A stretch of 64,000 nucleotides of DNA from Gammaproteobacteria bacterium (lineage in GTDB: Bacteria; Pseudomonadota; Gammaproteobacteria; Steroidobacterales; Steroidobacteraceae): the NCBI GenBank assembly GCA_003132025.1, contig PKWJ01000056.1, positions 20,737 through 84,736 on the forward strand. Direction: 5' to 3'. The notes under the pieces were generated by a model that was given only the letters and a program-made list of their open reading frames with translations, was not told the DNA's origin and ran no database searches. The first letter of the stretch is position 1. Every line of letters starts with the position of its first letter. A program made the translations under genes and the position numbers. Shown here one piece after another: positions 1 through 9,458 of the stretch.

Positions 1-50
1 GGGCCACTTAAGCTGTTGAATTACAAGGTGCTCTGGTATCTTCAGTGACC

Positions 51-95
51 CTACGAACCAGGGGGTCGGGAGTCCGATTCTCCCCGGACGCGCCA
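51..95 (+). pseudogene. 3' half of a tRNA-Arg-like gene (possible att remnant)
   Basis: The segment reads like the 3' part of a bacterial tRNA-Arg(ACG): anticodon-loop bases ctacgaacca, a T arm with stem GGGAG/CTCCC, an acceptor strand and an encoded terminal CCA. No matching 5' half with a complementary acceptor strand lies upstream, so it cannot fold as a complete tRNA. Integrative elements commonly use tRNA 3' ends as attachment sites and leave such fragments; that origin is an inference here. It could instead be a decayed tRNA gene. Confidence 0.6.
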
Positions 96-118
96 ACTTA
101 CGCGGGTCGGTTCCGATC

Positions 119-187
119 ACATCCGTAACGCTGAATTGGATAGAGCAGCTGGCAGCTGCCAACCGAGGGTCGAGAGTTGGTTCAGGG
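119..187 (+). pseudogene. Decayed tRNA-Arg-like sequence
   Basis: The stretch starts with catccgtaacgctgaattgg and continues through gatagagcagctgg. This follows the acceptor and D-arm consensus of a gammaproteobacterial tRNA-Arg with small insertions. The part around aaccgagggtcg resembles the anticodon and variable region. The T loop and acceptor 3' strand do not pair, so the tRNA is broken. Together with the fragment just upstream it looks like repeated insertion at, or decay of, a tRNA-Arg locus. The match was judged by eye. Confidence 0.45.
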
Positions 188-351
188 AGTTGATAGCCCC
201 TACTCGTGAAGGAGCCAGTTTGAAGGGACCGCCTCAGTCGGCCCCGGCACCGATTGATCCATCGGATGTGAGTGAGGAGCGTGAAGCTTTGGGCCGCTGA
301 AGAACTCCTGTGTGCGATAGTCGTAGAACCACCGCCATTTATGAGAAAGTA

Positions 352-603
352 TTACCGGGTCTGCGCGAGCTCCTCCCGCAATATTTTTCGCACCTGAGCG
401 GCTGTCACGGGTTGCTCAGCATTGTTGACATGCTTCGCCAACGCATCGTTGATGAGCGTCTGATACCCCTTGCCGGTACGCTCAGACTCAGCCTTGAACC
501 TCTCCAGTATCACGTCGTCCAGATAAATCGTGATCCTGGTCTTGCCGGCTGTCGCTAGCACGGCACCGCGCTTGCCGCGGGAAAAGTCATATTCCTTCTT
601 CAT
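352..603 (-). CDS. brnA: BrnA-type antitoxin
   Basis: An 83-residue protein with the BrnA layout. A basic N-terminus (KKEYDFSRGKRGAV) leads into a ribbon-helix-helix core, KTRITIYLDDVILERFK, and then a helical tail. In known brnTA systems BrnA binds the RNase toxin BrnT to neutralise it, and the BrnA dimer binds the promoter to repress the operon. The reading frame starts inside the 3' end of brnT with a 17-bp overlap, the classic toxin-first order that implies translational coupling. The family call is firm; activity is inferred from the family. Confidence 0.88.
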   Translation of the reverse strand: MKKEYDFSRGKRGAVLATAGKTRITIYLDDVILERFKAESERTGKGYQTLINDALAKHVNNAEQPVTAAQVRKILREELAQTR

Positions 604-859
604 ATGCTCTTCGCTCCTTCGGCTCTGCCTTCCGAGCAGAGATCAGCCGCACATCATCGTCTCGCTCAGCCCAGACGACCACCATCAGTGTTCCCACAGA
701 GTTCAGACCGACCGTAACGTATCGAACCTCTCCGTCCGCCGAATCATCTTCGACCGTCAAAGCAAGGGGATCGAGCAGCACGCCGTCTGCCTCGGATAGC
801 GAGACGCCGTGCTTAGCGATGTTGGCCTCGTTCTTTTTCGGGTCGAACTCCGGGCTCAC
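587..859 (-). CDS. brnT: BrnT-type ribonuclease toxin
   Basis: A 90-residue BrnT family protein, a RelE-fold RNase that cuts RNA and arrests growth until BrnA neutralises it. Hallmarks are the N-terminal FDPKKNEANIAKHGVS block, a central beta strand with VVVWAERDDDVRLISARKA, and the basic C-terminal KERRAYEEG. Length and motif order match intact family members. The start is GTG, chosen because the upstream frame closes at a stop within the promoter and the conserved FDPKK block begins four codons later. It lies upstream of and overlaps brnA. The pair sits between tRNA-Arg-like fragments, which fits a mobile or island-borne toxin-antitoxin module. Confidence 0.9.
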   Translation of the reverse strand: MSPEFDPKKNEANIAKHGVSLSEADGVLLDPLALTVEDDSADGEVRYVTVGLNSVGTLMVVVWAERDDDVRLISARKAEPKERRAYEEGI

Positions 860-865
860 GTTGCT

Positions 866-894
866 ATTATATGTATCTTATGCATATATTGCAA
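866..894 (-). promoter_or_regulatory. Sigma70-like promoter of brnTA
   Basis: Read on the minus strand, a perfect -10 (TATAAT, 866-871) is preceded by 17 bp and a -35-like TTGCAA (889-894; four of six consensus bases). The predicted transcription start falls at about 859-860, on the GTG start codon of brnT, so the transcript may be leaderless. Confidence 0.7.
868..888. promoter_or_regulatory. Palindromic operator candidate in the brnTA promoter
   Basis: Two 9-bp inverted arms, TATATGCAT and ATACATATA on the minus strand, match at eight of nine positions around a 3-bp centre. They cover the -10 box and the -35/-10 spacer. BrnA proteins autoregulate as ribbon-helix-helix DNA binders, so this is the natural candidate operator. 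Binding itself is an inference. Confidence 0.5.
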
Positions 895-1341
895 CGCGCC
901 CCAAAGTCTTCGCATGAAGCTAAACCGGAAGATCTGCACTGTAGCGAAAACGTCGCGTTTGATGCCGTTTCATGCGCAACGGTGCCTGATTCGAGAGAGG
1001 GCGGACTTGCTAAGTGGTTGAAGATTAAGAACCTAGAAAATCATCTTTGCGACTACGAACCAGGGGGTTCGGGCACTTCAACGCAGATGGCAAACCAGGC
1101 GACGAGGCGCTACTCAAGACTCGCGCTCCCTTCCACGCGAAGGCTTCTCGTGATTTTGTCTTCACGCGTTACGCACCTTAACAATCGTTCAATAGGAAAG
1201 CAGGCTGGGACGAGTCTCAAGACAAACCTGTGGAGGCAGCCAGCTGCCGGTCGACCAATCGTCTGTGCGATTGAAACAAATCATGCGAGCCGGCTCGTTT
1301 TACTGTACAGCTGCAGCGGACCTCGGGAAGGAACCGTCATA
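895..1341. other. Gene-free spacer with a tRNA-Arg-like repeat
   Basis: About 450 bp separate the brnTA promoter from the 3' end of the NRPS gene. Open frames here show no recognisable protein. The only structured item seen is the short tRNA-Arg-like repeat at 1053-1068. No clear terminator for the NRPS transcript was found. Confidence 0.5.
1053..1068 (+). repeat. Direct repeat of the tRNA-Arg-like sequence
   Basis: The 16 bases ctacgaaccagggggt are identical to positions 51-66, and the following cggg is shared after one extra T. With the first copy it brackets about 1 kb containing brnTA, an arrangement expected of short direct repeats left by site-specific integration. Confidence 0.6.
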
Positions 1342-4300
1342 TCAGACACCGTCAGCGTCAGCAATTGCGCTCGATCCACCAACAGTTCCTCGGCCGACAG
1401 AGGTTGCTTGGCGCGCAGATAGTTGCGGAGTGCAGGTTGGCTGTCCGGCGCGGGCGGGGCCTTGTTGCGAGCTTGTTTGGAGCGGGTCCTTTCGATTAGC
1501 AGATCGCGCACCATGCCCAATGCCCCCGGAAGTATCAACCTGATCAAACAGAGGCCGGAGGATGGCGGCGATCCTGCTGATCGAGCACTCGTCGCGAAAT
1601 AGCGTTAGGTGCCAAGCCGGCAGCCGGCAATGTAAAAGCCGGCCCGTGACCAGATCACCCCATCCCATGTTTTTATCCAACCAGCGGCTGATCGGAATGT
1701 CGTTGCTCTCCAATAAAACCACATCGTCGGTGCTGGCGGGCGCCTGGTACTCGGCGCGCGCGCGCATCAGATCAAACAGGAACCAGATGTCCTGGTTTGT
1801 CAGTGCAGTGAATTCCTCAAGATTCTTGATGAGCCCTAATGCTACCAAAGTGCGAATCAGTCTGTTCCACTTCGCGAACCTCGTCGTTGCCACGAACTCA
1901 TCGAATCGCAGCGCGCGAAAGCTGGCCAGGGTGTGCCGGTGAATATTGAGTCTGCGGCGCAGGTCGAATAGAACGGCGTGCGGGAACGGTACCCGCATGT
2001 CATAGCTGGGCGACCAGGTGTCGGCCATGATCACCAGGGGGACACGCTCTCCGGCCAGCCGCAACTGGCGCGCGGCTTCGTAGGCGATGAGGCCAGCGAT
2101 ACAAAGCCCCATGAGAATATAAGGGCCGTGCGGCTGTGCCGCGCGGATGAGCTCCACGTAATCGGCTGCGACCTGCTCCAGGCTGCGGTAGGGCAACGGT
2201 TTCGGATTGATGGGATCGAACAGCTGAACGGCTAGGAATCTCCGATCCGTACCGATCTTTTGCGACAGCTTGTAATACGACATTCCATTATTGATCGCGA
2301 TGATCGGCGTCTTTTCGCCCAGCGGCTGGAGTTGGATGAGCTTCCAGGGCTCCGGCGGCTTTTCCGACTCTGACACGCGCCGCGCCAACTGCCGCAGTGT
2401 GGGCGCCGCGAACAGCGCTGCCACACCGATTTGCACGCCGAAGACACTGCCGACACGCGCCACGAGGCGCAGCGCCGTAAGGGAATGCCCGCCGAGCTCG
2501 AAGAAATTATCCTCCGGGCCCACCGGCTCGACCTGCAGCAGCTCGGCCCAGATGCGCGCCAGGCGCTGCTCGGTCTCCCCCTCCGGAGCCTCATAGCCGC
2601 GCGCCATGAAGGCCGCGGCATCGGGCAGCGGCAGCCCCTTGCGATCAAGCTTGCCGTTAGTCGTGAGGGGCAGCGCTTGCATCCGCACGAAGGCGCTCGG
2701 GATCATGTAGTCGGGCAGCATGCTGGAGACCGCCCTGCGCAGCTGCGCCGCCGACAGCTCAGACCCGGGCTCCGCAGTCACATACGCCACCAGCCGCTTG
2801 TCCTCCGGCCGGTCTTCTCGCGCCAGCACCACTGCCTCGCGCACCCCCGGGCAAGCGATTAATCTTGCTTCAATCTCGCCCAACTCGACTCGAAATCCAC
2901 GCACCTTGACCTGGAAGTCACTGCGACCCAGGAATTCAATGCTTCCATCCGATCGCCGCCTGCCCAGATCGCCCGTCTTGTACATGCGCGCATTTACAGC
3001 GTTGCTAAACGGATCGGATACAAATCGTTCCGCGGTTAGATCCGCTCGATTCAAATACCCGCGGGCAACACCGGCTCCGCCGACGTGAATTTCACCGCTG
3101 ACCCCGATCGGCACCGGTTGACCGCGTGCATCCAGGATGTAGATCTGCGTGTTGGCGATCGGCCGGCCGATGTTCCGTGCTCCGGCCGTGCGCACCGGCG
3201 AAACGACCTCGCCCGGCGTTGATCGCGCTTCTGTCGCAGCAGTCGCGCGACGTTCGAACAGCGTAGATATGCTGCAATAGCCGGTCGCCTCGGTCGGGCC
3301 GTACACGTTCATCACCTTCTCGAGCGAAGGGCAACGAGCGAGTTGATCGAGCAGTGCGTCGGACGGGGCTTCGGCGCCGAGTATCACCACACGGACCGAA
3401 GCGGGGAGTTCGAAGTCCTCCAGGACCACGGCGAGGACCGAGGGCGTGGCGCCTACGACGGTAAACGATCCCGCGTGTACCGATCGAGGCAGCGCACCGA
3501 GGGACTCGAGGAGAACCACGCTGCCCCCGACGGTCCACGGACAGAACATCTGGGTCAAACTGGGATCGAAGCAAATCGAGATACTGAACGGAGACAACGC
3601 CAGCTCGCGCGGACCGAGGAAAGTGCCGGTGGCGAACCGAATAAGGTTGACGATGCTTCGATGTTCGACGCCGACGAGCTTGGGTCGTCCGGTGGAGCCG
3701 GAGGTGTAAATCGCATAAGCGAGGTTATGCGGAGCAGCGAGACACGGTGGCGCCTCGGTGCTTTGAGTAGCGATCGTCGTCGCGTCGGCCTCAAGGTCGA
3801 CCCGTAGCACCTCCGGCGCGATCGACGCTGCCCATGAGGCGCGCCGGCCAATGAGGATCGATGCGCCGGACTCGGCGAGCATGGAGCCGCGCCGCGCAGG
3901 CGGATCTTCCGGGTTGAGCGGCACATAGGCACCGCCGGCCTTAAGAACGGCGAGAACGGCCACGAGCAGCGGGGCGTTCCGGCCGAGGCAGATGGCGACA
4001 CGCACTTCCGGGCCGACACCCATCACCTGCAGGTGGCGCGCGAGCTGGTTGGCTCTGGCGTCGAGTTCACCATAGGAGATGCTCTCTGCCTCGATGTACA
4101 GGGCGATCCGATCCGGCCCGCGCGACGCCTGGGCTTCAAAGAGCTTATGGAGGCACACGATGGCAACTTGCTCATCGACGCTGCCGCTTGCCGCGCGGAG
4201 CAGATCAGCTCGTTCGCGCTCATCGAGGATGGGCAAGTCGGCCACTCGGCGCGCCAGGTCCCCAGCGAGAGCGAGCAGTAGCGTCCTCCAGTGACGAAGC

Positions 4301-5550
4301 ATCCTGCCGACGAGCGCGTCGTCGATGCGAGCGCGGTCCGCGGACACCTTGAGGCGGAGCCGCTTGCCTCCGTACGCCAAACCGACCAGGAGCTCGTTGC
4401 CCCGTTCCAGGAGCTTAATCTCTCGGTGAGCCCGGTCCCCGGCCGGCGTGATCGCGACGTCGCCGTGCGCGCGATCTTCAAAGATCAACATGCTCTCGAA
4501 CAGCGGGCTGCCCCGCTCGATCTTGCTGCATCCCTGGATGAGGTTGAGCGCGCTGTGCTCGTGCGGGCGAATGGCCACCCAGGCCGCGCGCACTTCGCGC
4601 AGCCATTCGAGCACCGCGCGCTCGGGGTCGAGTCGCACGCGCATCGGGACTGTGTTGATGAGCAGGCCGATCATGGAGGCGACTCCGGGCACGGGCGTGT
4701 GCCGGCAGGCCCTGGTCGCCCCGAACACCACGTCGTCGCCGCCCCCGTAGCGCCCGAGCAGCGCGGCCCAGGCCGCCTGTAGCAAGGTCCCCAGCGTCAG
4801 ATCGTGCGTGGCGGCGAACGCCACGAGAGCGCTGGTCTCTTCCTCGGAGAGCACGGCCTCGTGTATCGCGCGATCGTCGCCATCATTGCCGTCGGCGGGC
4901 GACATATGCGTCAACACCGGCAGCGGCGTCGGCGTGGAGAAGCCGTGGAGGAAATCCCGCCAGAAGTGCTTCGAACCCTGCGCGTCCCGCTTTTCGAGCC
5001 AGTCCAGCAGGTCGCGGAACGGAGCGACAGGAGCAACGGGCGTGGCCCCGCCCCCGCCGTCATAGGACGCGAACAGCTCCTCGAGGAGCAGGCGCTGGGA
5101 GCGGCCGTCGAGCAGGGCGTGGTGGTAGGTCCAAAGAAACAGGTGCTCGGTAGGCCCAAGCCTGATTGTCGAAAAGCGCAGCGGCGGCGCCTCGGCCAGA
5201 TCGAAGCCGAGCCGCCGATCGTCGACCAGTAACGCCCGCCAGCGCGCCTCCTGCTCCTCCGAAGACAGCCCTTCCCAGCTCTCCTCCATCCATGCGGGAC
5301 TGGCATGGGCGTGCACCCGTTGCACGAGCCCCACGTCGCCGTCGAGGTGAAATGTTGTTCGGAGCGCCTCGTGCCGCGCTATGAGTCTTTGCCAGGCGCC
5401 CTGGAATTTTGCGACGTCGAGTGCCTCGTGCAGCCTTATGGTGAGCTGCTGCACGTACACGCCGGCGCGGCGGGCGCGCAGGCCCTGATACACCATGCTC
5501 TGCTGAAGCGCGGTGGTAACGGCGAGGGCATCATCGCGAATCTCTGCCAT
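1342..5550 (-). CDS. Single-module NRPS: C-A-PCP-TE
   Basis: A 1,402-residue nonribosomal peptide synthetase. A condensation domain covers about 1-430 with the catalytic motif HHALLDG near 142. An adenylation domain covers about 455-985 with [10 protein letters not shown] near 617, YGPTEA and the TGD/GR motifs, ending at NGKLDR. A carrier domain follows with GGHSL near 1021 (phosphopantetheine Ser). A type I thioesterase runs from about 1085 to 1330. The TE nucleophile elbow is GLCIAG, so Cys near 1149 replaces the usual Ser, with Asp in MADTW and His in PAWHLTLF near 1314. The last 65 or so residues are low-complexity and look non-coding, as if the original stop was lost. The methyltransferase gene lies 79 bp upstream on the same strand. 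It should add one amino acid to an acyl or aminoacyl donor and release the product; the product is unknown. Confidence 0.95.
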   Translation of the reverse strand: MAEIRDDALAVTTALQQSMVYQGLRARRAGVYVQQLTIRLHEALDVAKFQGAWQRLIARHEALRTTFHLDGDVGLVQRVHAHASPAWMEESWEGLSSEEQEARWRALLVDDRRLGFDLAEAPPLRFSTIRLGPTEHLFLWTYHHALLDGRSQRLLLEELFASYDGGGGATPVAPVAPFRDLLDWLEKRDAQGSKHFWRDFLHGFSTPTPLPVLTHMSPADGNDGDDRAIHEAVLSEEETSALVAFAATHDLTLGTLLQAAWAALLGRYGGGDDVVFGATRACRHTPVPGVASMIGLLINTVPMRVRLDPERAVLEWLREVRAAWVAIRPHEHSALNLIQGCSKIERGSPLFESMLIFEDRAHGDVAITPAGDRAHREIKLLERGNELLVGLAYGGKRLRLKVSADRARIDDALVGRMLRHWRTLLLALAGDLARRVADLPILDERERADLLRAASGSVDEQVAIVCLHKLFEAQASRGPDRIALYIEAESISYGELDARANQLARHLQVMGVGPEVRVAICLGRNAPLLVAVLAVLKAGGAYVPLNPEDPPARRGSMLAESGASILIGRRASWAASIAPEVLRVDLEADATTIATQSTEAPPCLAAPHNLAYAIYTSGSTGRPKLVGVEHRSIVNLIRFATGTFLGPRELALSPFSISICFDPSLTQMFCPWTVGGSVVLLESLGALPRSVHAGSFTVVGATPSVLAVVLEDFELPASVRVVILGAEAPSDALLDQLARCPSLEKVMNVYGPTEATGYCSISTLFERRATAATEARSTPGEVVSPVRTAGARNIGRPIANTQIYILDARGQPVPIGVSGEIHVGGAGVARGYLNRADLTAERFVSDPFSNAVNARMYKTGDLGRRRSDGSIEFLGRSDFQVKVRGFRVELGEIEARLIACPGVREAVVLAREDRPEDKRLVAYVTAEPGSELSAAQLRRAVSSMLPDYMIPSAFVRMQALPLTTNGKLDRKGLPLPDAAAFMARGYEAPEGETEQRLARIWAELLQVEPVGPEDNFFELGGHSLTALRLVARVGSVFGVQIGVAALFAAPTLRQLARRVSESEKPPEPWKLIQLQPLGEKTPIIAINNGMSYYKLSQKIGTDRRFLAVQLFDPINPKPLPYRSLEQVAADYVELIRAAQPHGPYILMGLCIAGLIAYEAARQLRLAGERVPLVIMADTWSPSYDMRVPFPHAVLFDLRRRLNIHRHTLASFRALRFDEFVATTRFAKWNRLIRTLVALGLIKNLEEFTALTNQDIWFLFDLMRARAEYQAPASTDDVVLLESNDIPISRWLDKNMGWGDLVTGRLLHCRLPAWHLTLFRDECSISRIAAILRPLFDQVDTSGGIGHGARSANRKDPLQTSSQQGPARAGQPTCTPQLSARQATSVGRGTVGGSSAIADADGV

Positions 5551-5629
5551 TCGGCTGGTCCGTCAATCGTCGGCGCGATCGAGGCGGTGCATGCGCTGGC
5601 CGAGCATGCCTACCTCTGCATGCGCATGG

Positions 5630-6532
5630 CTACCTGCGCGTCGCGACGACCAGCGGAAAGTACTCCGCCATGTCGAACGGCCCGAAGTGAATGTCCCGCA
5701 CACGAAAGCGGCGGCCGAGCGCGTCGAGGACGTGCGCGAGCGGCGGGGCGTATAAGACCGCGCGCGACTCTCGCCAGCGCTCGATGGCGAAGAGATCGTT
5801 GTCCGGCGTACAAGGGCAGCGCTCGAACAGCGCCGCGAGATCGGCGCGATGCGCGTCGAACATCTCGACGGCGCGCGCAGGATACAGTTCGAAGGTGTCG
5901 TCGCTCGCTCCCGCAAAAAGCATCGCGGTGCGCAGCGCCGTGTAGTTGATGTCGGACGCGCCCAGCGATTGTTCGATGATCTCGGCGACCGTGGTCGGCC
6001 GCCCGAGCGGCAGGGTGAGGAAGCGCGCCATCAACGTCGCGCCCGGGTGCATGCGGTCGGCGAGCGCGTCACACAGCAGCCGCCACTCCTCCGGATGGCG
6101 GACGAACGAGAACGAGTTGTCACCGACCGCGATGGCAATCGGCGCGCGCAGCGCCGGCAGGGCGAGCCAATTGGCCTCGATCAGCTCCACGGTTCCTGCT
6201 GCGCCGTCGTCGGAGGGCGAGATTTCCGCCCGCGCCGTGTCGAGCATTCCGGGGTTGATGTCGACCAGAGTCGTATGATCCAGCGCGCGGCGCAACATGC
6301 TGGCGATCCACGGCGTGGCCCCAAGCACCAGCGCCAGCGAGCGCGCGGGCAGCGATTGGCGCTCGAAGATCTCCGCGAACCAGGCGCGCGATCTCCCCCT
6401 CAGGTTCAGCGGCTCGCCGATCTGCGCATACCTTTCCGTAACGAAATTGAACTTTCTGGCCTGGGCTTGCGTCGTGCTGCCACTGTGCCGGAGAGGCTCC
6501 ATCAAGGCACGTGACGCAGGTTTTTGATTCAT
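5630..6532 (-). CDS. Class I SAM-dependent methyltransferase
   Basis: A 300-residue Rossmann-fold methyltransferase. The SAM-binding region is recognisable as ARSLALVLGATPWIASML, where GATP replaces the common GxGxG loop, followed after about 20 residues by the acidic LVDINPGML that would bind the SAM ribose. A further segment, AIAVGDNSFSFV, fits motif II/III. It is transcribed toward the NRPS gene with 79 bp between them, so the two probably form one operon and the enzyme may modify the NRPS substrate or product. A purine-rich AGGGA lies about 11 nt before the ATG. The target atom cannot be told from sequence. Confidence 0.8.
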   Translation of the reverse strand: MNQKPASRALMEPLRHSGSTTQAQARKFNFVTERYAQIGEPLNLRGRSRAWFAEIFERQSLPARSLALVLGATPWIASMLRRALDHTTLVDINPGMLDTARAEISPSDDGAAGTVELIEANWLALPALRAPIAIAVGDNSFSFVRHPEEWRLLCDALADRMHPGATLMARFLTLPLGRPTTVAEIIEQSLGASDINYTALRTAMLFAGASDDTFELYPARAVEMFDAHRADLAALFERCPCTPDNDLFAIERWRESRAVLYAPPLAHVLDALGRRFRVRDIHFGPFDMAEYFPLVVATRR

Positions 6533-7173
6533 GAATACTGGTCCCTGTATTTGCTAATTATGTATAGTCACCCCTCACGCCAAATTTCCGGCGAGCGCGG
6601 TGAATGCCGCGTCGACTCTACCTGCGGAAGCGGCTGCCTGAATATGCAAGGACGAATACCTAAAAAGCAACCAGTACTGTGCGCATCTGCCTTACTGAGC
6701 GTGAACATAATCCGTCATCCTGCACTCCAGATTTGAATGACCGCTTTCAGGCCGAGACTCTAGCCTTGCGACCGGCCGCGTTTGGCCGACTCCGGTCACG
6801 CAAGATCAAAGCGTAGGACTTCAACTACATTCGGCGCATTCTGGCCAATCGTAGAGAGAGCGCGGGGAGCTTTGACCTGACGTTTTGCGCACCTTTTGAG
6901 GTGGTCGCCTCGATCTGGTTCACCAGCAGTGTCAAGCGACAACGAACAAGACCACAACTACTCACGCCGACTATGACGGAGCCCCTGAACCGGTCGTATT
7001 GCGAGCGGCTCACAGGAGCACTGCCAACCGGGCCCGGCAGAGATGAATACCTGGCGTCCATTGGCTTCGGACGGAAGCGAGACATGCTGAGCTCCCGAAG
7101 CTCCACCCCCGATAAAAAGCCGACACGCATAGCCATGCGGTCGAGTAAGTCCTTCGCAATTTTGGTGGCTTCA
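6533..7173. other. 641-bp intergenic region
   Basis: This is the upstream region of the methyltransferase-NRPS unit, with an AT-rich tatacataat-like stretch on the minus strand about 25-35 nt before the methyltransferase ATG that could serve as a -10. A 103-codon minus-strand frame at 6825-7136 has unusual Arg/Ser/Leu-rich composition, no recognised motif and no ribosome-binding site; I do not call it a gene. No RNA gene or mobile element was seen. Confidence 0.4.
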
Positions 7174-9183
7174 CTATCGCCCTTCCGATATGACGTCTAC
7201 CAGTGCAGGTTCGCCTGTCTTGACCACGGCAATAGCGCGCCTGAGCGCTGGTCCGAGCTTGTTAGGATTGTCAATCGGTCCTTCACTGTAGACACCAAGA
7301 CTTCGCGCCATCGCAGCGTAGTTTATGTCAGGCGAATCGATGTTACAGGCAATGCCCACGCGATCGACACGACGGTGGCGTCGCTTGGCGATCACTTGCA
7401 TCTGCAAGACTTCCTGGTGATAGCTCCGATTGTTATGCACGATATATAGCAATGGAATCCGTTCGTGCGCAGCCGTCCAGAGAATACCCGGACCCATCAT
7501 CAGATCGCCGTCACCTACAATGCTGACGCTCAGTCGACCGTATTTTTGATTGGCTAAAGCGGCCCCCAACCCTGCCGGTGCCAAGTAGCCCACCCCGTAG
7601 GCTCCCCAGCCACCGATGTATTGGTGGTGCCTATCAGCGTTCCACAATCGCTGCGGCCAATAGCTTTGGAAATCCGAGGCAGACACCAACGACCAGTCAT
7701 CGTTTTTGATTTCGTTGTACAGCTCTTGACACAGGCGCGGCATGGAGATCGGATTGTTATCCCAGGCGTAAGCAGCATCTTGCTTAGAGCGGTTGAGCTC
7801 GTTTAGGTGTGCTTCTGCAAAGGCGTGCCCGCGCGCGTCGATGGTGGACTTGCGGCCGGCCGACATCTGTCGCTTTACTTCCTCGATCAGGAAGGGAAGT
7901 GTCGCCTCCGCGTCCGCAGCCATCTCCAGATCAATATTTGCCGCATAGCGCTGTACGACTTGATAATTGCCCTTCGGAGCGAGGCCTACTGAAGAGATGC
8001 TGATTGATTTTGCGCCGTCCTTCAAAGCCGGATGCAAATTATTAGCCTTGTCCTTCGAGGTAACTACGTCGAAGGGATCGCCAGCCTCCAGCATTAACAG
8101 GACGTCGGCTTGGCTGATCAGTGCGCGGTGTCGGAGCGTCTGGTTCAGCGGGTGCCGCCAAGGAAAATTAAATCGGTTTTGGCTGTCCCACACGGGTGCC
8201 TGCAGCAACTCGGCGAGTTCAACAAGTAATTTCAATCCCGTCGGCGTACGCGCCGAGCGATCAGCGTAGATAACCGGATGCTCGGCGCCGACGAGCAGGC
8301 CAGCTGCTTCCTTTACGGCCCCCTCCTCGCCGGCTGGCGGCGAGACCCGCACCAAGCGCGGTATCGGGGGCGCCTGCGTCGCGCCACCGGGGATCTCATC
8401 CTCCTGCATGAGAGCATCGACGGCCAGCAATGTCGGGCCATAAGGCGGGGTCATCGAAAACTGATATGCACGTACGGCAGATTCAGCGAAGTGTCGCAAG
8501 GACGCAGGCGTGTCGTCCCATTTGGTGAAGTCGCGCACCATCGCAGGTGCGTCGTTTGCCGAGAGAGCCCAAGCCACTTCGCCGTCTCGCCTGGTTACAT
8601 CCAACCAGGCGCCAGTCAACAGGAATATGGGCACGCGATCTGCATAAGCGTTGTAGACCGCCATCGAACCATGTTGCAGGCCTACGGATGCATGCATCAT
8701 ACACGCCATCGGCTTACCCTCGATCTTGGCATAGCCGTGGGCGATCGCGACCGAGGCTTCTTCGTGCATGGCGCAGATCGTGCGCAGATAGGGGCGGGTC
8801 AGCATGCCATAGTTGACGACTGCCTCATGCATTCCCATGAAGCTATTGCCGGGAACGGCGGCAAAGTACTCGATTCCCAAGCGACGCAGCACGTCGACCA
8901 TGTAGTCGCCGCCGCAACTAGAGTAGGTCAGGCCCTCAAGGGGCGGTGTGGTCTCCGGTGAACGCGGAAGAGCGGGCGCCGGCCGTGGCCCCTTAGGATT
9001 CACCCCGGGAGCGGCTCCGTCGATGCTGCCTCCGGTCTGTGCGACGCCGGATACCGGCGCGGCTATGCCCGCCACGCCACTTAAGGCCACTCCTTTAAGA
9101 AAGTTACGGCGTCCTCCTAACGCTTCCCGACGCGCGCGATCTGCGTCTCCGTCAGTTTTTGCCACGTATTGCCCCCGGTTCAC
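7174..9183 (-). CDS. Tat-signal thiamine-diphosphate enzyme (acetolactate synthase/decarboxylase-like)
   Basis: A 669-residue ThDP enzyme of the acetolactate synthase/benzoylformate decarboxylase superfamily. The N-terminus carries a Tat signal (GGRRNFLKG at residues 24-31, then hydrophobic GVALSGVAGIAAPVSGVAQ). The PYR domain at about 90-250 holds the ThDP-activating Glu in AMHEEAS near 141. A central domain follows, and the PP domain has GDGDLMMG near 559 and HNNRSYHQE near 583, the GDG-x24-NN ThDP/Mg site. All catalytic anchors look intact. A GTG start is used; a second GTG six codons in has a better GGGGG ribosome site and would keep the Tat signal. Export of a ThDP enzyme is unusual. The neighbours are unrelated, so the substrate is unknown. 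Confidence 0.88.
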   Translation of the reverse strand: MNRGQYVAKTDGDADRARREALGGRRNFLKGVALSGVAGIAAPVSGVAQTGGSIDGAAPGVNPKGPRPAPALPRSPETTPPLEGLTYSSCGGDYMVDVLRRLGIEYFAAVPGNSFMGMHEAVVNYGMLTRPYLRTICAMHEEASVAIAHGYAKIEGKPMACMMHASVGLQHGSMAVYNAYADRVPIFLLTGAWLDVTRRDGEVAWALSANDAPAMVRDFTKWDDTPASLRHFAESAVRAYQFSMTPPYGPTLLAVDALMQEDEIPGGATQAPPIPRLVRVSPPAGEEGAVKEAAGLLVGAEHPVIYADRSARTPTGLKLLVELAELLQAPVWDSQNRFNFPWRHPLNQTLRHRALISQADVLLMLEAGDPFDVVTSKDKANNLHPALKDGAKSISISSVGLAPKGNYQVVQRYAANIDLEMAADAEATLPFLIEEVKRQMSAGRKSTIDARGHAFAEAHLNELNRSKQDAAYAWDNNPISMPRLCQELYNEIKNDDWSLVSASDFQSYWPQRLWNADRHHQYIGGWGAYGVGYLAPAGLGAALANQKYGRLSVSIVGDGDLMMGPGILWTAAHERIPLLYIVHNNRSYHQEVLQMQVIAKRRHRRVDRVGIACNIDSPDINYAAMARSLGVYSEGPIDNPNKLGPALRRAIAVVKTGEPALVDVISEGR

Positions 9184-9458
9184 ATGATCTGTTGCGTCGT
9201 GCCCAACGACCTCGCACGCGCACCAGCGGTTTTCAGGGCGTCATCTTCGCATTTGAAGAGTCTAACGCATATTTCGTGTTACACAATTGATTAGTTCAAT
9301 AGGATGAATAACGGTCGCGATGCAACGACTCGCTCCGCTCCGTCTTTCGTACGCCTGACAATCCCACTTCGACCACCTGTAAATGTTGACAGCTAGACGG
9401 ACTCATATCGTTGTGACGACGATGCGACTTCCGTCAACACCGTGTTCCCATGGGACTC

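Noticed and set aside
19-95. A complete tRNA-Arg
   Set aside because: The 5' 30 bases do not pair with the acceptor or form a D arm, so only a 3' half is present.
871-1422. 183-codon plus-strand frame starting in the brnTA promoter
   Set aside because: It overlaps the promoter and the NRPS 3' end, has no ribosome site and low-complexity composition.
6825-7136. 103-codon minus-strand frame in the spacer
   Set aside because: Arg/Ser/Leu-rich with no motif and no ribosome site; too weak to call a gene, so only noted in the intergenic entry.
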